Virus record (IMG/VR): IMGVR_UViG_3300013094_000226
Location: 1-26,740 of that record
DNA length: 26,740 nucleotides
Reading direction: 5' to 3' (one strand)
DNA from: a virus
The position numbers and the translations under genes are program-made. Under the pieces are notes generated by a model. The model ran no database searches. It was given only the letters and a program-made list of their open reading frames with translations, and was not told where the DNA came from. This document shows positions 16,656 through 23,795 of this stretch, in pieces. The stretch's first letter is position 1. Each line of letters begins with the position of its first letter.

Positions 16656-17546
16656 TTACCTAATCTTTCCTGAACGTCTGAGTTCCTTCCATTGAGCTGG
16701 TGTACCGGTAAACTCCCCATCAGAAGTTAAAGGTACGTCAACGTTAGTTCCCCCACGAATAGGAGTGATAGGCGCTGGTGCATTACTTCGCTTTACGACA
16801 GGCTTGACTTCAACGGGCTTTTCAAACCCAGCTTCTATCCTTCCAATCTCTCTTAATGCGCTGACCACAGACAGACCGTTGATTTTCTCGGCTATTTCGG
16901 GATTCTCTGCCAGATGGTAAAGAATCTTCGCACCTACTTCGCTCTCAAGAATTGCATCTCTTACTTGGTCGCTTACGGTGATGTCGCTTGAAGCAACCAT
17001 ATCCTCGTAATCAGGTAATTCAGACTTCGCAGCTTCAACTTTTGATTTCCAGGCTTCGTTAAGTTTCTGGCGTTCTTCAGATTGTTTACGCTCGGCCTCA
17101 ATTTTGTCTCTGTTCTTCAGCGCATTATCAGCAGCGTATTTAGCCAATGCCCTTGCGTATTCAAAAGCATCAGTAAACTCACTTGGCTGTGGCTCTCGGT
17201 CTGGGTCTTCTACCTTTACAGGCTGATTACCTTTTTCTAAAGCCGTTAAACGATCCTCTAACTCTCTAGCTCTTTGGCGCTCCCTTTCAGCTTCCTGACG
17301 GGCTTGCTCCCTTTGCTTAGTGAGTTCGGAAAACCGCTTTTCGAGTTTCGGATTCGGCTTTTTTTCCGTCTCCTCTGTCGGTTTGGCTATCTCTGCTTCT
17401 GGTTCACTCTGCGGAGTTTCTGCAACTGGCTCGGGAGTTTCCTCAACCGCCACAGCTTCAGGCTCTTTAGCTAAACCTAATTTTTGAGCATAAAAATCGC
17501 CACTATTTTCACTCGTCAATACAGACGATGCTTCTTTCTCTGACAT
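16656..17546 (-). CDS. Scaffold / capsid assembly protein, P22 gp8-like
   Basis: A 296-residue protein, close to the 303 of P22 scaffold. It is highly charged: an acidic Pro/Glu-rich N-terminal region at about 30-75, a long predicted coiled coil rich in Arg/Glu/Gln/Ala at about 75-165, and a basic C-terminal tail (GTPAQWKELRRSGKIR). The scaffold of P22 guides coat assembly and binds coat protein through a basic C-terminal helix-turn-helix; the tail here is consistent with that. It sits between portal and coat genes as in P22. No protease motif was seen. Confidence 0.78.
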   Translation of the reverse strand: MSEKEASSVLTSENSGDFYAQKLGLAKEPEAVAVEETPEPVAETPQSEPEAEIAKPTEETEKKPNPKLEKRFSELTKQREQARQEAERERQRARELEDRLTALEKGNQPVKVEDPDREPQPSEFTDAFEYARALAKYAADNALKNRDKIEAERKQSEERQKLNEAWKSKVEAAKSELPDYEDMVASSDITVSDQVRDAILESEVGAKILYHLAENPEIAEKINGLSVVSALREIGRIEAGFEKPVEVKPVVKRSNAPAPITPIRGGTNVDVPLTSDGEFTGTPAQWKELRRSGKIR

Positions 17547-17566
17547 AGGTTTCCCTAAGAATAAAC

Positions 17567-17583
17567 CCCGTTTACCTAACGGG
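17567..17583 (-). other. Small hairpin in portal-scaffold gap
   Basis: A perfect 6-bp stem (CCCGTT with AACGGG, 5-nt loop) lies in the 56-nt gap between the portal stop and the scaffold start, followed by GTTTATTCTT on the minus strand. It may be a weak terminator or an RNA-processing site that adjusts the ratio of portal to scaffold; the T run is too broken for a firm terminator call. Confidence 0.4.
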
Positions 17584-17602
17584 TAAGGTTTTGGGCTAAG
17601 CC

Positions 17603-19696
17603 CTAAATCGCTCTTTCAGTTGTCTCAGCCGATGCTTCATTCCTTGATCTAGCGTCCAAATGGGCTAAAACTAAAGCAAACTGGCCTTTCAAATTCTCAA
17701 TCTCTAACGCAGTCTGAGACTTCAGATCCGCTTCTTGCGCTTTTCCGTGAACATTTAGTTCAGCAACGTACTTACGTTCTGCGTCCCTAAGCTCAATGTC
17801 GTGTGCCTTAGCGGTCACTCTCATCAATTCACGTTTTGTCTCAGAATCCTGCTTGACTTGCTCAATATCAGACCTTTGCTTCATCGCCAACTGCATAGCT
17901 TGCATTTGTTGTTGAGCTTGCTGGGCTTGAGCCTGAGCCTGTTTAATCATCATCTGAGCTTGCGGTGGGATCTCAGAATGTTCGTCAATCTGACTGAGCG
18001 GATTCATTGCAGCCAAACGGTCTGCAATCGTCTCAGCGCCTGGGAAGTCCATATTACGGAAGACTAAGTCACCAGCCACGTTAAAGAGCTCAGGCTTGGC
18101 AAGTAACGGCATCATTGCGTCCACAGCTTCTTGGCGCTTAGAGTTGTATCCTGGTCCTGTCTCCATAACCACGTCATATTGACCCACAGTTACGTCATTT
18201 TTAACCCGTCCAACTGCATCTCGCTCATTGATTGTGAGCAATTCTGGCCTACCGTCATCCCCGATGATCCGCATAATTCTCTGAACATCGTAGATTTTAG
18301 GAATCAGGTCGAGAATAATCTTGCCCACATGGCACATTGACTTGGTCAAATTATCATAGAGGTCAAAGTTAGTCAAGTCAATCTGCATTTGCTGACCGTT
18401 TAACGCCTTACCGGACATATTTCCTGGCAGTTGTTGGCTAGGATCGTATATACCGATAATGGTAGCCATATCGTTATTGATCTCTTGCGCAGCTGCCATA
18501 ACCCCAGCAGGAGGAGGCTCGGGCTGAAGTCTTTGAGGAGGAGGCGCTGGGTTTCCGTCAATGTCTGTCTGCTTATAACGCAAAGTTGCCATTGATTTGA
18601 TGTTCGCAGCTGCCCAGTCCAACTCGTGACCTTCGTCCTGACCTTCTGCCATGATCCATTTAGCTTTGGGAGCTAACGCCACAGACTCAGTCAGGGAAGT
18701 TACCCAGAAGTTGTACATCCTCTGAGCGTCTTTGGCATGGCGAACCATACCAAATTTTTTACGCTTATCCCCGATTACAACGTGACGACCGTAAACAGGC
18801 ACGATTGGAATGTAATAACCAGCCCAATCACGTTCTTCTAAAACCTGAATAGCGGTGAGTTTTTTCCATTTAATTGTCTTTTTAACGGATTCACGTTCAT
18901 TTAGGATTTCTAGCCCTGCTCTTTTGATGCGCTCAAAGAAATCTTTGCCATCAGCAAACCTAGAAGATCCATCAGACAATTGGTATAAAGTGGCCTTTTC
19001 CCGTACTGTGTAGAAGTATTCGGCAATCCTAATATCTTCCTTGGTAATCCACTCAGACTGAGAATCTCCCGTTCCTCTCATCGTGAACGAGGTTTCCTCA
19101 GCATCTGGGTACATTTCCTTAAATGTGGTCTTATGCATCATTGTCGTAATAAGACAACGCTCCTGGTCTGACCCGTCAACCGCTATGGAGTTGGGATCTA
19201 AGTAAACAGTAAATGGATTGTCAATCGGATCAATGTAGATTTCTTGGTCAAAAGAATCTTCTCTTATATATCTGTGATCGACCCTGATATATCCCCAACC
19301 CATCCGTACAGCATAATTGTAAGCATTATCATAAGCATTATCAGCATTTGAATTTACCTCTATGTGGCGAATCATTCCCTGAACGACTTTAGCGTCCGCA
19401 GCGTCCTCGACTGTGTTAGTCGCATGGACACGAATTCTGGGGCGTTGTTGGCGTTGCTGGTTGGTGACCTGACGGCAATATCCATCTAACTTATTAATAG
19501 TCAGAACTGGGCGTGATTCAAGGTTACGGGAGTTTTGTAGGTCTACAGGCCATTGATCCCCACCAGAAGCAAATTTAAGATCTTCTAGCGCTTCTTGCCT
19601 ATTTTGTGTATCAGAGTCATTAGCCAATTTCAGGAATTGCTTCGCTTCCTCTATGATTGGATCATAATCATCCATATCCTGATATTGTGATGCCAT
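17603..19696 (-). CDS. Portal protein, P22 gp1-like
   Basis: A 697-residue protein against 725 for P22 gp1. The N-terminus is acidic (DPIIEEAKQFLKLANDSD), followed by DLKFASGGDQWP and the LTINKLDGYCRQVTNQQRQQ stretch typical of P22-type portals. A middle part has DGSDQERCLITTMMHKTTF and WDILIP-like wing features. The C-terminal 120 residues are a Gln/Ala-rich helix and coiled coil, which in P22 forms the long barrel inside the head. Twelve copies form the DNA channel bound by terminase and by the gp4-like protein encoded further along. The start follows AAGGAAAAAA. Confidence 0.88.
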   Translation of the reverse strand: MASQYQDMDDYDPIIEEAKQFLKLANDSDTQNRQEALEDLKFASGGDQWPVDLQNSRNLESRPVLTINKLDGYCRQVTNQQRQQRPRIRVHATNTVEDAADAKVVQGMIRHIEVNSNADNAYDNAYNYAVRMGWGYIRVDHRYIREDSFDQEIYIDPIDNPFTVYLDPNSIAVDGSDQERCLITTMMHKTTFKEMYPDAEETSFTMRGTGDSQSEWITKEDIRIAEYFYTVREKATLYQLSDGSSRFADGKDFFERIKRAGLEILNERESVKKTIKWKKLTAIQVLEERDWAGYYIPIVPVYGRHVVIGDKRKKFGMVRHAKDAQRMYNFWVTSLTESVALAPKAKWIMAEGQDEGHELDWAAANIKSMATLRYKQTDIDGNPAPPPQRLQPEPPPAGVMAAAQEINNDMATIIGIYDPSQQLPGNMSGKALNGQQMQIDLTNFDLYDNLTKSMCHVGKIILDLIPKIYDVQRIMRIIGDDGRPELLTINERDAVGRVKNDVTVGQYDVVMETGPGYNSKRQEAVDAMMPLLAKPELFNVAGDLVFRNMDFPGAETIADRLAAMNPLSQIDEHSEIPPQAQMMIKQAQAQAQQAQQQMQAMQLAMKQRSDIEQVKQDSETKRELMRVTAKAHDIELRDAERKYVAELNVHGKAQEADLKSQTALEIENLKGQFALVLAHLDARSRNEASAETTERAI

Positions 19697-19704
19697 TTTT
19701 TTCC

Positions 19705-20196
19705 TTAAGAATGACGTGCAAAGTCCATATGTAGACGTTCACGGGCTAATTTTACGACTTTTTCAGCTTCTGCGATAGTATTAAATAATCCAATTGTATG
19801 TGTTTTTTTATTAGACCAAATTCTAGCTTTCCAACGTCCTGATTGTGAATCCCAACTTACGCCCTTAACGCCAGATGTGTTGTTTTTATTGATTTTGGCA
19901 TTTTTTCTATTTAAAGACGTATTTGCTGGTCTTAAATTTTCAATTCTATTATTGGATGGATTTCCGTCAATATGATCTATTATTTCAGGCAATTCGCCAT
20001 TAAACATTAAATATATCAATCTGTGAGCTTTGTATAGCTTTGAGTTTATTTTTACTGCTCTATATCCAAGTTTATTTACCGAACCAGCCAACATGCCCAC
20101 AGAATGTCCTCTAGTTGGTATTTTCCAATAAATCTCACCTTCTCTGTATTCAAATAATTCATTCAAATACTCTTTAGTTATAATTTGTTCAGCCAT
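19705..20196 (-). CDS. Free-standing HNH homing-type endonuclease with AP2-like DNA-binding domain
   Basis: A 163-residue protein from the ATG at 20196, which has AAAGGG six bases upstream; the frame is open to 20274 but that version would overlap the terminase stop and include a terminator hairpin. Residues 54-93 hold the HNH core: AHR with H58, then IIDHIDGN with D74, H75 and D77, and NNRIENLR with N87. Residues about 106-150 (NTSGVKGVSWDSQSGRWKAR) are an AP2-like DNA-binding module. Genes of this type are mobile and insert between phage genes. It separates terminase from portal, which are normally adjacent, and lies about 3 kb upstream of the three introns, which have no endonuclease of their own. 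Confidence 0.88.
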   Translation of the reverse strand: MAEQIITKEYLNELFEYREGEIYWKIPTRGHSVGMLAGSVNKLGYRAVKINSKLYKAHRLIYLMFNGELPEIIDHIDGNPSNNRIENLRPANTSLNRKNAKINKNNTSGVKGVSWDSQSGRWKARIWSNKKTHTIGLFNTIAEAEKVVKLARERLHMDFARHS

Positions 20197-20222
20197 AAGA
20201 TACCCTTTTATCGGTTGGTTAG

Positions 20223-20255
20223 AAAAGCCAGTTAGCTCGTTACTAATTGGCTTTT
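20223..20255 (-). terminator. Strong hairpin terminator after large terminase gene
   Basis: A 13-position stem at 20223-20235 and 20243-20255 (AAAAGCCA..TTAG with CTAA..TGGCTTTT) has one imperfect position and a 7-nt loop. On the minus strand it ends in TTTTCT; on the plus strand in TTTTTG, so it could act both ways. It lies seven bases past the terminase stop and 26 bases before the HNH start. It would separate terminase transcription from HNH and portal unless read-through occurs. Confidence 0.75.
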
Positions 20256-20261
20256 TGCATT

Positions 20262-21551
20262 TTACGACATCCAAGACAAAGGCTGACCATAATTTTGAAC
20301 ATTTGGCCTAGATTTTCTAGCTTTTGTTTCCTGAACACCAAGAGCAATATATCTAAAGGCATCACTACCATGAGAATATTGGTCGTGAAGTGGATTTTTG
20401 CTGAATTGCTTAGTATCTGGATCTACTTCATATCTGTAATGTCTAAGGCATTGAAGCCCGTCATAACAGTTATCCCGATCAAAAAAGCAATTTCTAAATA
20501 TAGTTCTGGCAGCGTTAATGCTATCAGCTATAGGAGTTCTTGGGATGATTTTGGTCTTGTATCCAGCTGCTCGTACTATTTCATCAATTGATCTTCCATT
20601 TGATCCTATTGTTTTGTTGACAGAATCGTGAGGAAGCCACAGAGTATCGTAGACATATCCAAACGTCTGCATAGTCGCTAGGTAATGGCTGATTGTTTGC
20701 TGGTTGTCCTCAATATACCGAATTAGCCTGATTTCCTGGGCTATGAACTGGACAAACCAAATCGAGGTCGAATCAGCCCAGCCAAGGTCAAATACCGCAT
20801 GGACTGGCTTGGTAGGATCGTAGCGAACCTTGGTGATTCTTTCCTCTAACTCCGCAGTCTGCATCTCTCTGGCAAACACCGCTCCGTCCACAGTCTGACG
20901 GCATAAACCTTCCCAGACCGTGTTGTACGCTTCTGGATCTCTGGATTGAAGTGTTCTGCGCTCATGGTCTAGAACTTCGGGAAACCAAGGATTGTCCGAC
21001 CAGTTGACCTTTTGGGTGATGCAATTCTCAGCTGGATGCAGAATGAATCTCTGATAAGTAGCGTCAGATTCCAACTCAGGATTCATTGTGATCCAGATCT
21101 CGGAGTCTTTTGCCCTTATCGTAGGGATCAAAATATCCCATGACCGAGCGGATACGGCCTGAGCTTCCTCTACCCAAACAATGGTGCACCCTTCAAACGA
21201 TTTAATGTTATGAGGATTGTTTTTTAGGCCTACAAAAGAGAATTCCGTGCCGTTTGCGCCCCTGATAGAGTTTTGGGTAATCTCATAGAACCCAATTAAT
21301 CCCATCTCAACGATCTGGTCGGACAAAAGTTTATGTACGGATTGGCTAATAGAGTTCTGATATTCTCGAGCGCAAAGAATCCGGTGGACTTGTTTAGCAC
21401 CGAGAATAAGCAAAGCCCTAGCTACCGACCAAGACTTCGCAGATCCTCTCCCTCCGTATATACATTTATAACGGCTTTTTTCGAATAGGCATTGCAATTT
21501 AACCGGAAACTCGGCTTTCTTAATTGCTTGGTCTATCTCATTCTGTTGCAT
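20262..21551 (-). CDS. terL: Terminase large subunit
   Basis: A 429-residue packaging motor. The ATPase domain has Walker A GGRGSAKS at 33-40, Walker B TIVWVEEA at 123-130 with catalytic Glu at 128/129, and a coupling-type motif around ITMNPEL at 154-160. The nuclease domain has FDLGWAD at 254-260 (D255), LPHDS around D309, and HGSDAFRY with D397, the three acidic positions expected of an RNase H-type headful nuclease. It starts inside the end of the small-terminase gene (14-nt overlap). A hairpin terminator follows. The sequence is closer to PBSX/P22-class terminases than to T4 or T7. Confidence 0.93.
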   Translation of the reverse strand: MQQNEIDQAIKKAEFPVKLQCLFEKSRYKCIYGGRGSAKSWSVARALLILGAKQVHRILCAREYQNSISQSVHKLLSDQIVEMGLIGFYEITQNSIRGANGTEFSFVGLKNNPHNIKSFEGCTIVWVEEAQAVSARSWDILIPTIRAKDSEIWITMNPELESDATYQRFILHPAENCITQKVNWSDNPWFPEVLDHERRTLQSRDPEAYNTVWEGLCRQTVDGAVFAREMQTAELEERITKVRYDPTKPVHAVFDLGWADSTSIWFVQFIAQEIRLIRYIEDNQQTISHYLATMQTFGYVYDTLWLPHDSVNKTIGSNGRSIDEIVRAAGYKTKIIPRTPIADSINAARTIFRNCFFDRDNCYDGLQCLRHYRYEVDPDTKQFSKNPLHDQYSHGSDAFRYIALGVQETKARKSRPNVQNYGQPLSWMS

Positions 21552-21816
21552 TAGGCGCTATAAAAGATACTTGAATATGAGGAACAATTGCAGTTCCGTC
21601 TGCGCTCTCAAGGCTTGTAGACTGATGCGCTTTACCCTCTAGCCTGTCCATCAGCTCTTTAATCGCCCAAGGCTCACCTTCCTCGGCCTTAGTTACCAAC
21701 TGCTCGGCAATAGTCCTAAGTCGATGTGGCTCTTGGGTTAGAACCATGCGAAGACGGTCAGAAAACATCCTTGACTTAGATGCGTTCTTGTTTCCGAGTG
21801 GTGCGCCTGTTGACAT
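21538..21816 (-). CDS. terS: Probable terminase small subunit
   Basis: A 92-residue protein (MSTGAPLGNKNASKSRMFSD). The GxPxGNKNA opening is common in short phage and DUF5681-type proteins encoded directly before large terminase. The central part (HRLRTIAEQLVTKAEEGEPW, AIKELMDRLEGK) is helical and could be the oligomerisation core; no clear helix-turn-helix is visible. Its overlap with the large-subunit gene is the main evidence for DNA recognition and packaging. It is shorter than P22 gp3 (162 residues). Confidence 0.68.
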   Translation of the reverse strand: MSTGAPLGNKNASKSRMFSDRLRMVLTQEPHRLRTIAEQLVTKAEEGEPWAIKELMDRLEGKAHQSTSLESADGTAIVPHIQVSFIAPNATE

Positions 21817-21854
21817 ATTGTTTTAAGTTATAAGGTTTTGATTCTTAATTACTT

Positions 21855-22043
21855 TTAAGCATTAGGATTATCAACAGGGGCTGACACATTTTCTTCTGAT
21901 GGCACTACAGTATTTTGAGCTGGTAATTGCTCATTAGCTGTTTTAGTTAACTTTTGAATTAATAACTGAATATCACGGGCTTTGTGCTCTAAAGCGGTGA
22001 TGATTAGGTTTACGTCTTGGACTTCGTGTGTGAAATTAAACAT
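21855..22043 (-). CDS. Hypothetical small phage protein (62 residues)
   Basis: It reads MFNFTHEVQDVNLIITALEH, then a short helical hairpin and an acidic Pro-rich tail. Similar MFNFT-type small proteins are frequent near phage terminase genes; no function is known to me. It starts directly after the stop of the preceding 43-residue frame with AAAGGAAAATAA as ribosome site. Confidence 0.6.
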   Translation of the reverse strand: MFNFTHEVQDVNLIITALEHKARDIQLLIQKLTKTANEQLPAQNTVVPSEENVSAPVDNPNA

Positions 22044-22175
22044 TTATTTTCCTTTGTGTTTTCGGCCTGGGCCTTTTTTGGTTGAGTGAAAGTTCTTTCC
22101 TGATCGCCATTTCATGAATAAATGCTCATCCACGCCCATAGCGACCAATAAATGTACGGCTAAAGTTGTTTTCAT
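22044..22175 (-). CDS. Very small basic protein (43 residues)
   Basis: A 43-residue frame (MKTTLAVHLLVAMGVDEHLF) whose ATG overlaps the TGA of the upstream gene and whose TAA is immediately followed by the next ATG. The C-terminal half is very basic with Gly and His (STKKGPGRKHKGK), so RNA or DNA binding is possible. Perfect packing with both neighbours is the main support; the amino-acid sequence is not one I recognise. Confidence 0.55.
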   Translation of the reverse strand: MKTTLAVHLLVAMGVDEHLFMKWRSGKNFHSTKKGPGRKHKGK

Positions 22176-22315
22176 TTCTTTTTAGCTTTCTTTTCTGCTT
22201 CACGTTTAACATTCAGGGCAATCGCAATTGCCTGTTTCTGTGGTTTACCAGCCTTGATTTCTTTTTCTATGTTTTTACCAACATTCTTTTCTAGTTTTGA
22301 CTTAATTAGTGGCAT
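22172..22315 (-). CDS. Small Lys-rich phage protein of the 'AGKPQKQAIAIAL' family (47 residues)
   Basis: A 47-residue frame (MPLIKSKLEKNVGKNIEKEI, then KAGKPQKQAIAIAL and a Lys-rich end). The AGKPxKQAxAIAL motif is a recurrent signature of tiny proteins in many phages, grouped with DUF6496-like sequences; no function is established to my knowledge. The start lies 14 nt inside the end of the GroES-like gene and the stop overlaps the next ATG. Confidence 0.75.
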   Translation of the reverse strand: MPLIKSKLEKNVGKNIEKEIKAGKPQKQAIAIALNVKREAEKKAKKK

Positions 22316-22592
22316 CTTCTGGATCCTCTATAAAACAAACATCTTGCCAAGAAAGGACTAGGAATTTCTCGTCCCCGTCCTTAAAATTGTGATATTTCAA
22401 ATATTCGTCTTTGTAGTCTTTGGCTAAAGTCCCAAACCAGACCTTATCCCCGACCTTTAAACCCTCCTCAGCAGCTTCGTCCCCAACTGCGGTTACATAA
22501 CCACAAGTATCTACCTCTGCGGTCTGAATGTAAAGGACTGATTGAATTCTAGGTACGGGTTTGACTATTATTTTGTCTTTTATGGGTTTCAT
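22302..22592 (-). CDS. GroES-like co-chaperonin (cpn10 fold)
   Basis: A 96-residue protein with the cpn10 pattern: MKPIKDKIIVKPVPR start, a short mobile-loop region (IQSVLYIQT), then CGYVTAVGDEAAEEGLKVGD and KVWFGTLA, which corresponds to the 'G-V-AVG-G-VKVGD-V-F' core of GroES. T4 gp31 is a known phage counterpart that adapts host GroEL to fold the coat protein. No GroEL-like gene is in the window, so a host chaperonin would be the partner. The start overlaps the preceding stop (ATGA). Confidence 0.75.
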   Translation of the reverse strand: MKPIKDKIIVKPVPRIQSVLYIQTAEVDTCGYVTAVGDEAAEEGLKVGDKVWFGTLAKDYKDEYLKYHNFKDGDEKFLVLSWQDVCFIEDPEDATN

Positions 22593-22912
22593 GGGATCTG
22601 TCTCCCACTAAGTTTAGGTCTGCCTGGCTTTCTTTTCCCTGGCATATCTATGGGCTTGGCAATGTCCAAACCCTCCAATCTTTCTGCTTCTGCGACCAAA
22701 TTCTCTATCGTGTCAGGTAAATCAGAAAAGACCGCAGGAAGATTAGTGCTTCCCACGGTCAAAGTCGCCTTCTCAGCAACTGCACTTAGAAATTCACCAC
22801 ACCATTCGGTTGAATGACGGTTTTGATAAGTTGGATAGCGTCTACAACTTCCCATTTGGGCGTTGGTCTCTATCAAAAAGTATCTACAAGTCTTACAATA
22901 CTTCTCAGCCAT
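22589..22912 (-). CDS. Zinc-finger plus AT-hook small protein
   Basis: A 107-residue protein. The N-terminal 40 residues have four spaced cysteines (CKTCRYF, SCRRYP, WCGEFL), a likely single zinc site. The C-terminus has KRKPGRPKL, an AT-hook-type motif that contacts the minor groove of AT-rich DNA. Between them is an acidic helical segment. This suggests a DNA-binding or regulatory protein, a plausible match to an AT-rich genome. AAGGAA precedes the ATG. The exact family is not recognised. Confidence 0.65.
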   Translation of the reverse strand: MAEKYCKTCRYFLIETNAQMGSCRRYPTYQNRHSTEWCGEFLSAVAEKATLTVGSTNLPAVFSDLPDTIENLVAEAERLEGLDIAKPIDMPGKRKPGRPKLSGRQIP

Positions 22913-22941
22913 CTCAATTCCTTATTAATTGTTTTGGTTAG

Positions 22942-22974
22942 TAGAGGCTCTGTGTGCTCCCACAGAGTTCTCTA
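22942..22974 (-). other. Strong intergenic RNA hairpin
   Basis: A perfect 7-bp stem (CTCTGTG/CACAGAG, 6-nt loop) is extended by an outer TAGAG/CTCTA stem with small bulges, in the 66-nt gap between the 121-residue gene and the zinc/AT-hook gene. No T run follows on either strand, so it is more likely an RNA processing, stability or protein-binding site than an intrinsic terminator. Confidence 0.55.
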
Positions 22975-22978
22975 CGAT

Positions 22979-23344
22979 TTACATTTTATCTTGAACGTGA
23001 CCTACTCTAACGTGAGAATATACTTCACGCTCTTTAGAACCGTCATTCATCTCACCAGTACGTCCGTCATTACGACCCATGTGGGAGGCTTCACGAGCAC
23101 CGATACCATCCATCTTACCCATGCCAACACCACCAGCGATAGGCATTTTACGTTCACCAGACATATCGGAAGCTGTTGCGCCAAATGGGATTTTCTCTCC
23201 AGATACGCCTTTAGTTCCCTTAATGCTGTTAGGGCCAGTTTGTTTCATAGCACTTGTTGGGCCTTCTTTCTTCTCGCCTGTACGGTCTGAAGATTTAGCA
23301 CCTTTTGGCAATTTTTCGCCTGATTCTGCACGAGTTGAATACAT
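22979..23344 (-). CDS. Gly/Lys-rich, probably disordered protein with internal repeats
   Basis: A 121-residue protein with no hydrophobic core. A motif occurs at least twice: SGEKLPKGAKSSDRTGEKK near 8-26 and SGEKIPFGATASDMSGERKM near 48-67. The rest is rich in Gly, Met, Arg and Ser. It looks intrinsically disordered and basic, compatible with nucleic-acid or capsid binding. It starts 9 nt after an AAGGA site and behind a good sigma70-type promoter. I know no function for it. Confidence 0.65.
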   Translation of the reverse strand: MYSTRAESGEKLPKGAKSSDRTGEKKEGPTSAMKQTGPNSIKGTKGVSGEKIPFGATASDMSGERKMPIAGGVGMGKMDGIGAREASHMGRNDGRTGEMNDGSKEREVYSHVRVGHVQDKM

Positions 23345-23364
23345 GATAATCCTTAAAAAATAAG

Positions 23365-23392
23365 TTTTCTTGCAAGAAAAGCTCTTTCGAGC
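23365..23392 (-). terminator. Hairpin and palindrome in leader of the 121-residue gene
   Basis: On the minus strand GCTC-GAAA-GAGC (23392-23381) is followed by TTTTC, then by a 16-nt palindrome (TTTTCTTGCAAGAAAA, 23380-23365). It could end transcripts coming from the upstream lipoprotein genes, or act as a stabilising 5' hairpin for the transcript started at the promoter just before it. The stem is short, so the terminator call is weak. Confidence 0.45.
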
Positions 23393-23398
23393 ACAACC

Positions 23399-23426
23399 AT
23401 TTTAACGGATTATTCTTTATTTTCAA
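23399..23426 (-). promoter_or_regulatory. Sigma70-type promoter candidate
   Basis: On the minus strand TTGAAA (23426-23421) and TAAAAT (23404-23399) are separated by 16 bases, each one mismatch from the consensus -35 and -10 boxes. It would start transcription about 50 bases before the 121-residue gene and drive the co-chaperonin and terminase genes. The -35 box lies in the end of the 36-residue frame. Confidence 0.5.
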
Positions 23427-23520
23427 CAAATATTTTATACAAAACCACACCCCAAACCACAACTACCCCCAGGATTGCTCCCAAGGATAGTAGGCTAAAT
23501 ATAAGGATTACGTTGCTCAA
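23410..23520 (-). CDS. Single-pass membrane peptide (36 residues, TTG start)
   Basis: A 36-residue frame starting TTG inside the TTTTGA that ends the lipoprotein gene, the same junction used by the cupin gene. It reads SNVILIFSLLSLGAILGVVV plus WGVVLYKIF and a charged end, so nearly all of it is one membrane helix. It directly follows a lipoprotein with a Pro-rich region, so the pair may act in the envelope, for example in lysis. The short length and non-ATG start lower confidence. Confidence 0.5.
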   Translation of the reverse strand: MSNVILIFSLLSLGAILGVVVVWGVVLYKIFVENKE

Positions 23521-23795
23521 AAGTACGCTGCCCGTTTAGGTACGCATTGAATGTCTATGATTATGTCTGACATCATTCCCGACACAATCCGCTTAGACAT
23601 GACTGGCACAGCCCTTAGACCATCCTGTTCGCATTGGATTGTGGCCTGAATGACCTCAGTTCTGCTCATTTGCTGAACTTGTGGCTCTACCTTGACAGGC
23701 ACAACTGGGGGAGCTGTGTAAGTCTGGACGGGCGGTGTTTCTAGCCGTTGCCCAGCGCACCCAGCTAGGAACGCCATTAAAAGTAAGTATCTCAT
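23517..23795 (-). CDS. Small lipoprotein, possible outer-membrane spanin
   Basis: A 92-residue protein with a lipoprotein signal: MR, then LLLMAF and the lipobox LAGC with Cys13. A Pro-rich stretch follows (PPVQTYTAPPVVPVKVEP), then a mixed domain with two further cysteines. Proline-rich lipoproteins are typical of Rz1-type o-spanins, but an i-spanin gene is not evident and the protein is longer than most, so this is only a possibility. AAGGAGG before the ATG predicts strong translation. It also signals a Gram-negative host. Confidence 0.65.
   Translation of the reverse strand: MRYLLLMAFLAGCAGQRLETPPVQTYTAPPVVPVKVEPQVQQMSRTEVIQATIQCEQDGLRAVPVMSKRIVSGMMSDIIIDIQCVPKRAAYF

Noticed and set aside
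20197-20274. The longer HNH start at 20274
   Set aside because: It would overlap the terminase stop and run through the terminator hairpin. The ATG at 20196 has a ribosome site and begins at the conserved region.
22814-23290. A 158-residue plus-strand frame
   Set aside because: It lies opposite two well-packed minus-strand genes and reads as a His/Thr/Ser-rich shadow of the Gly/Met-rich protein.
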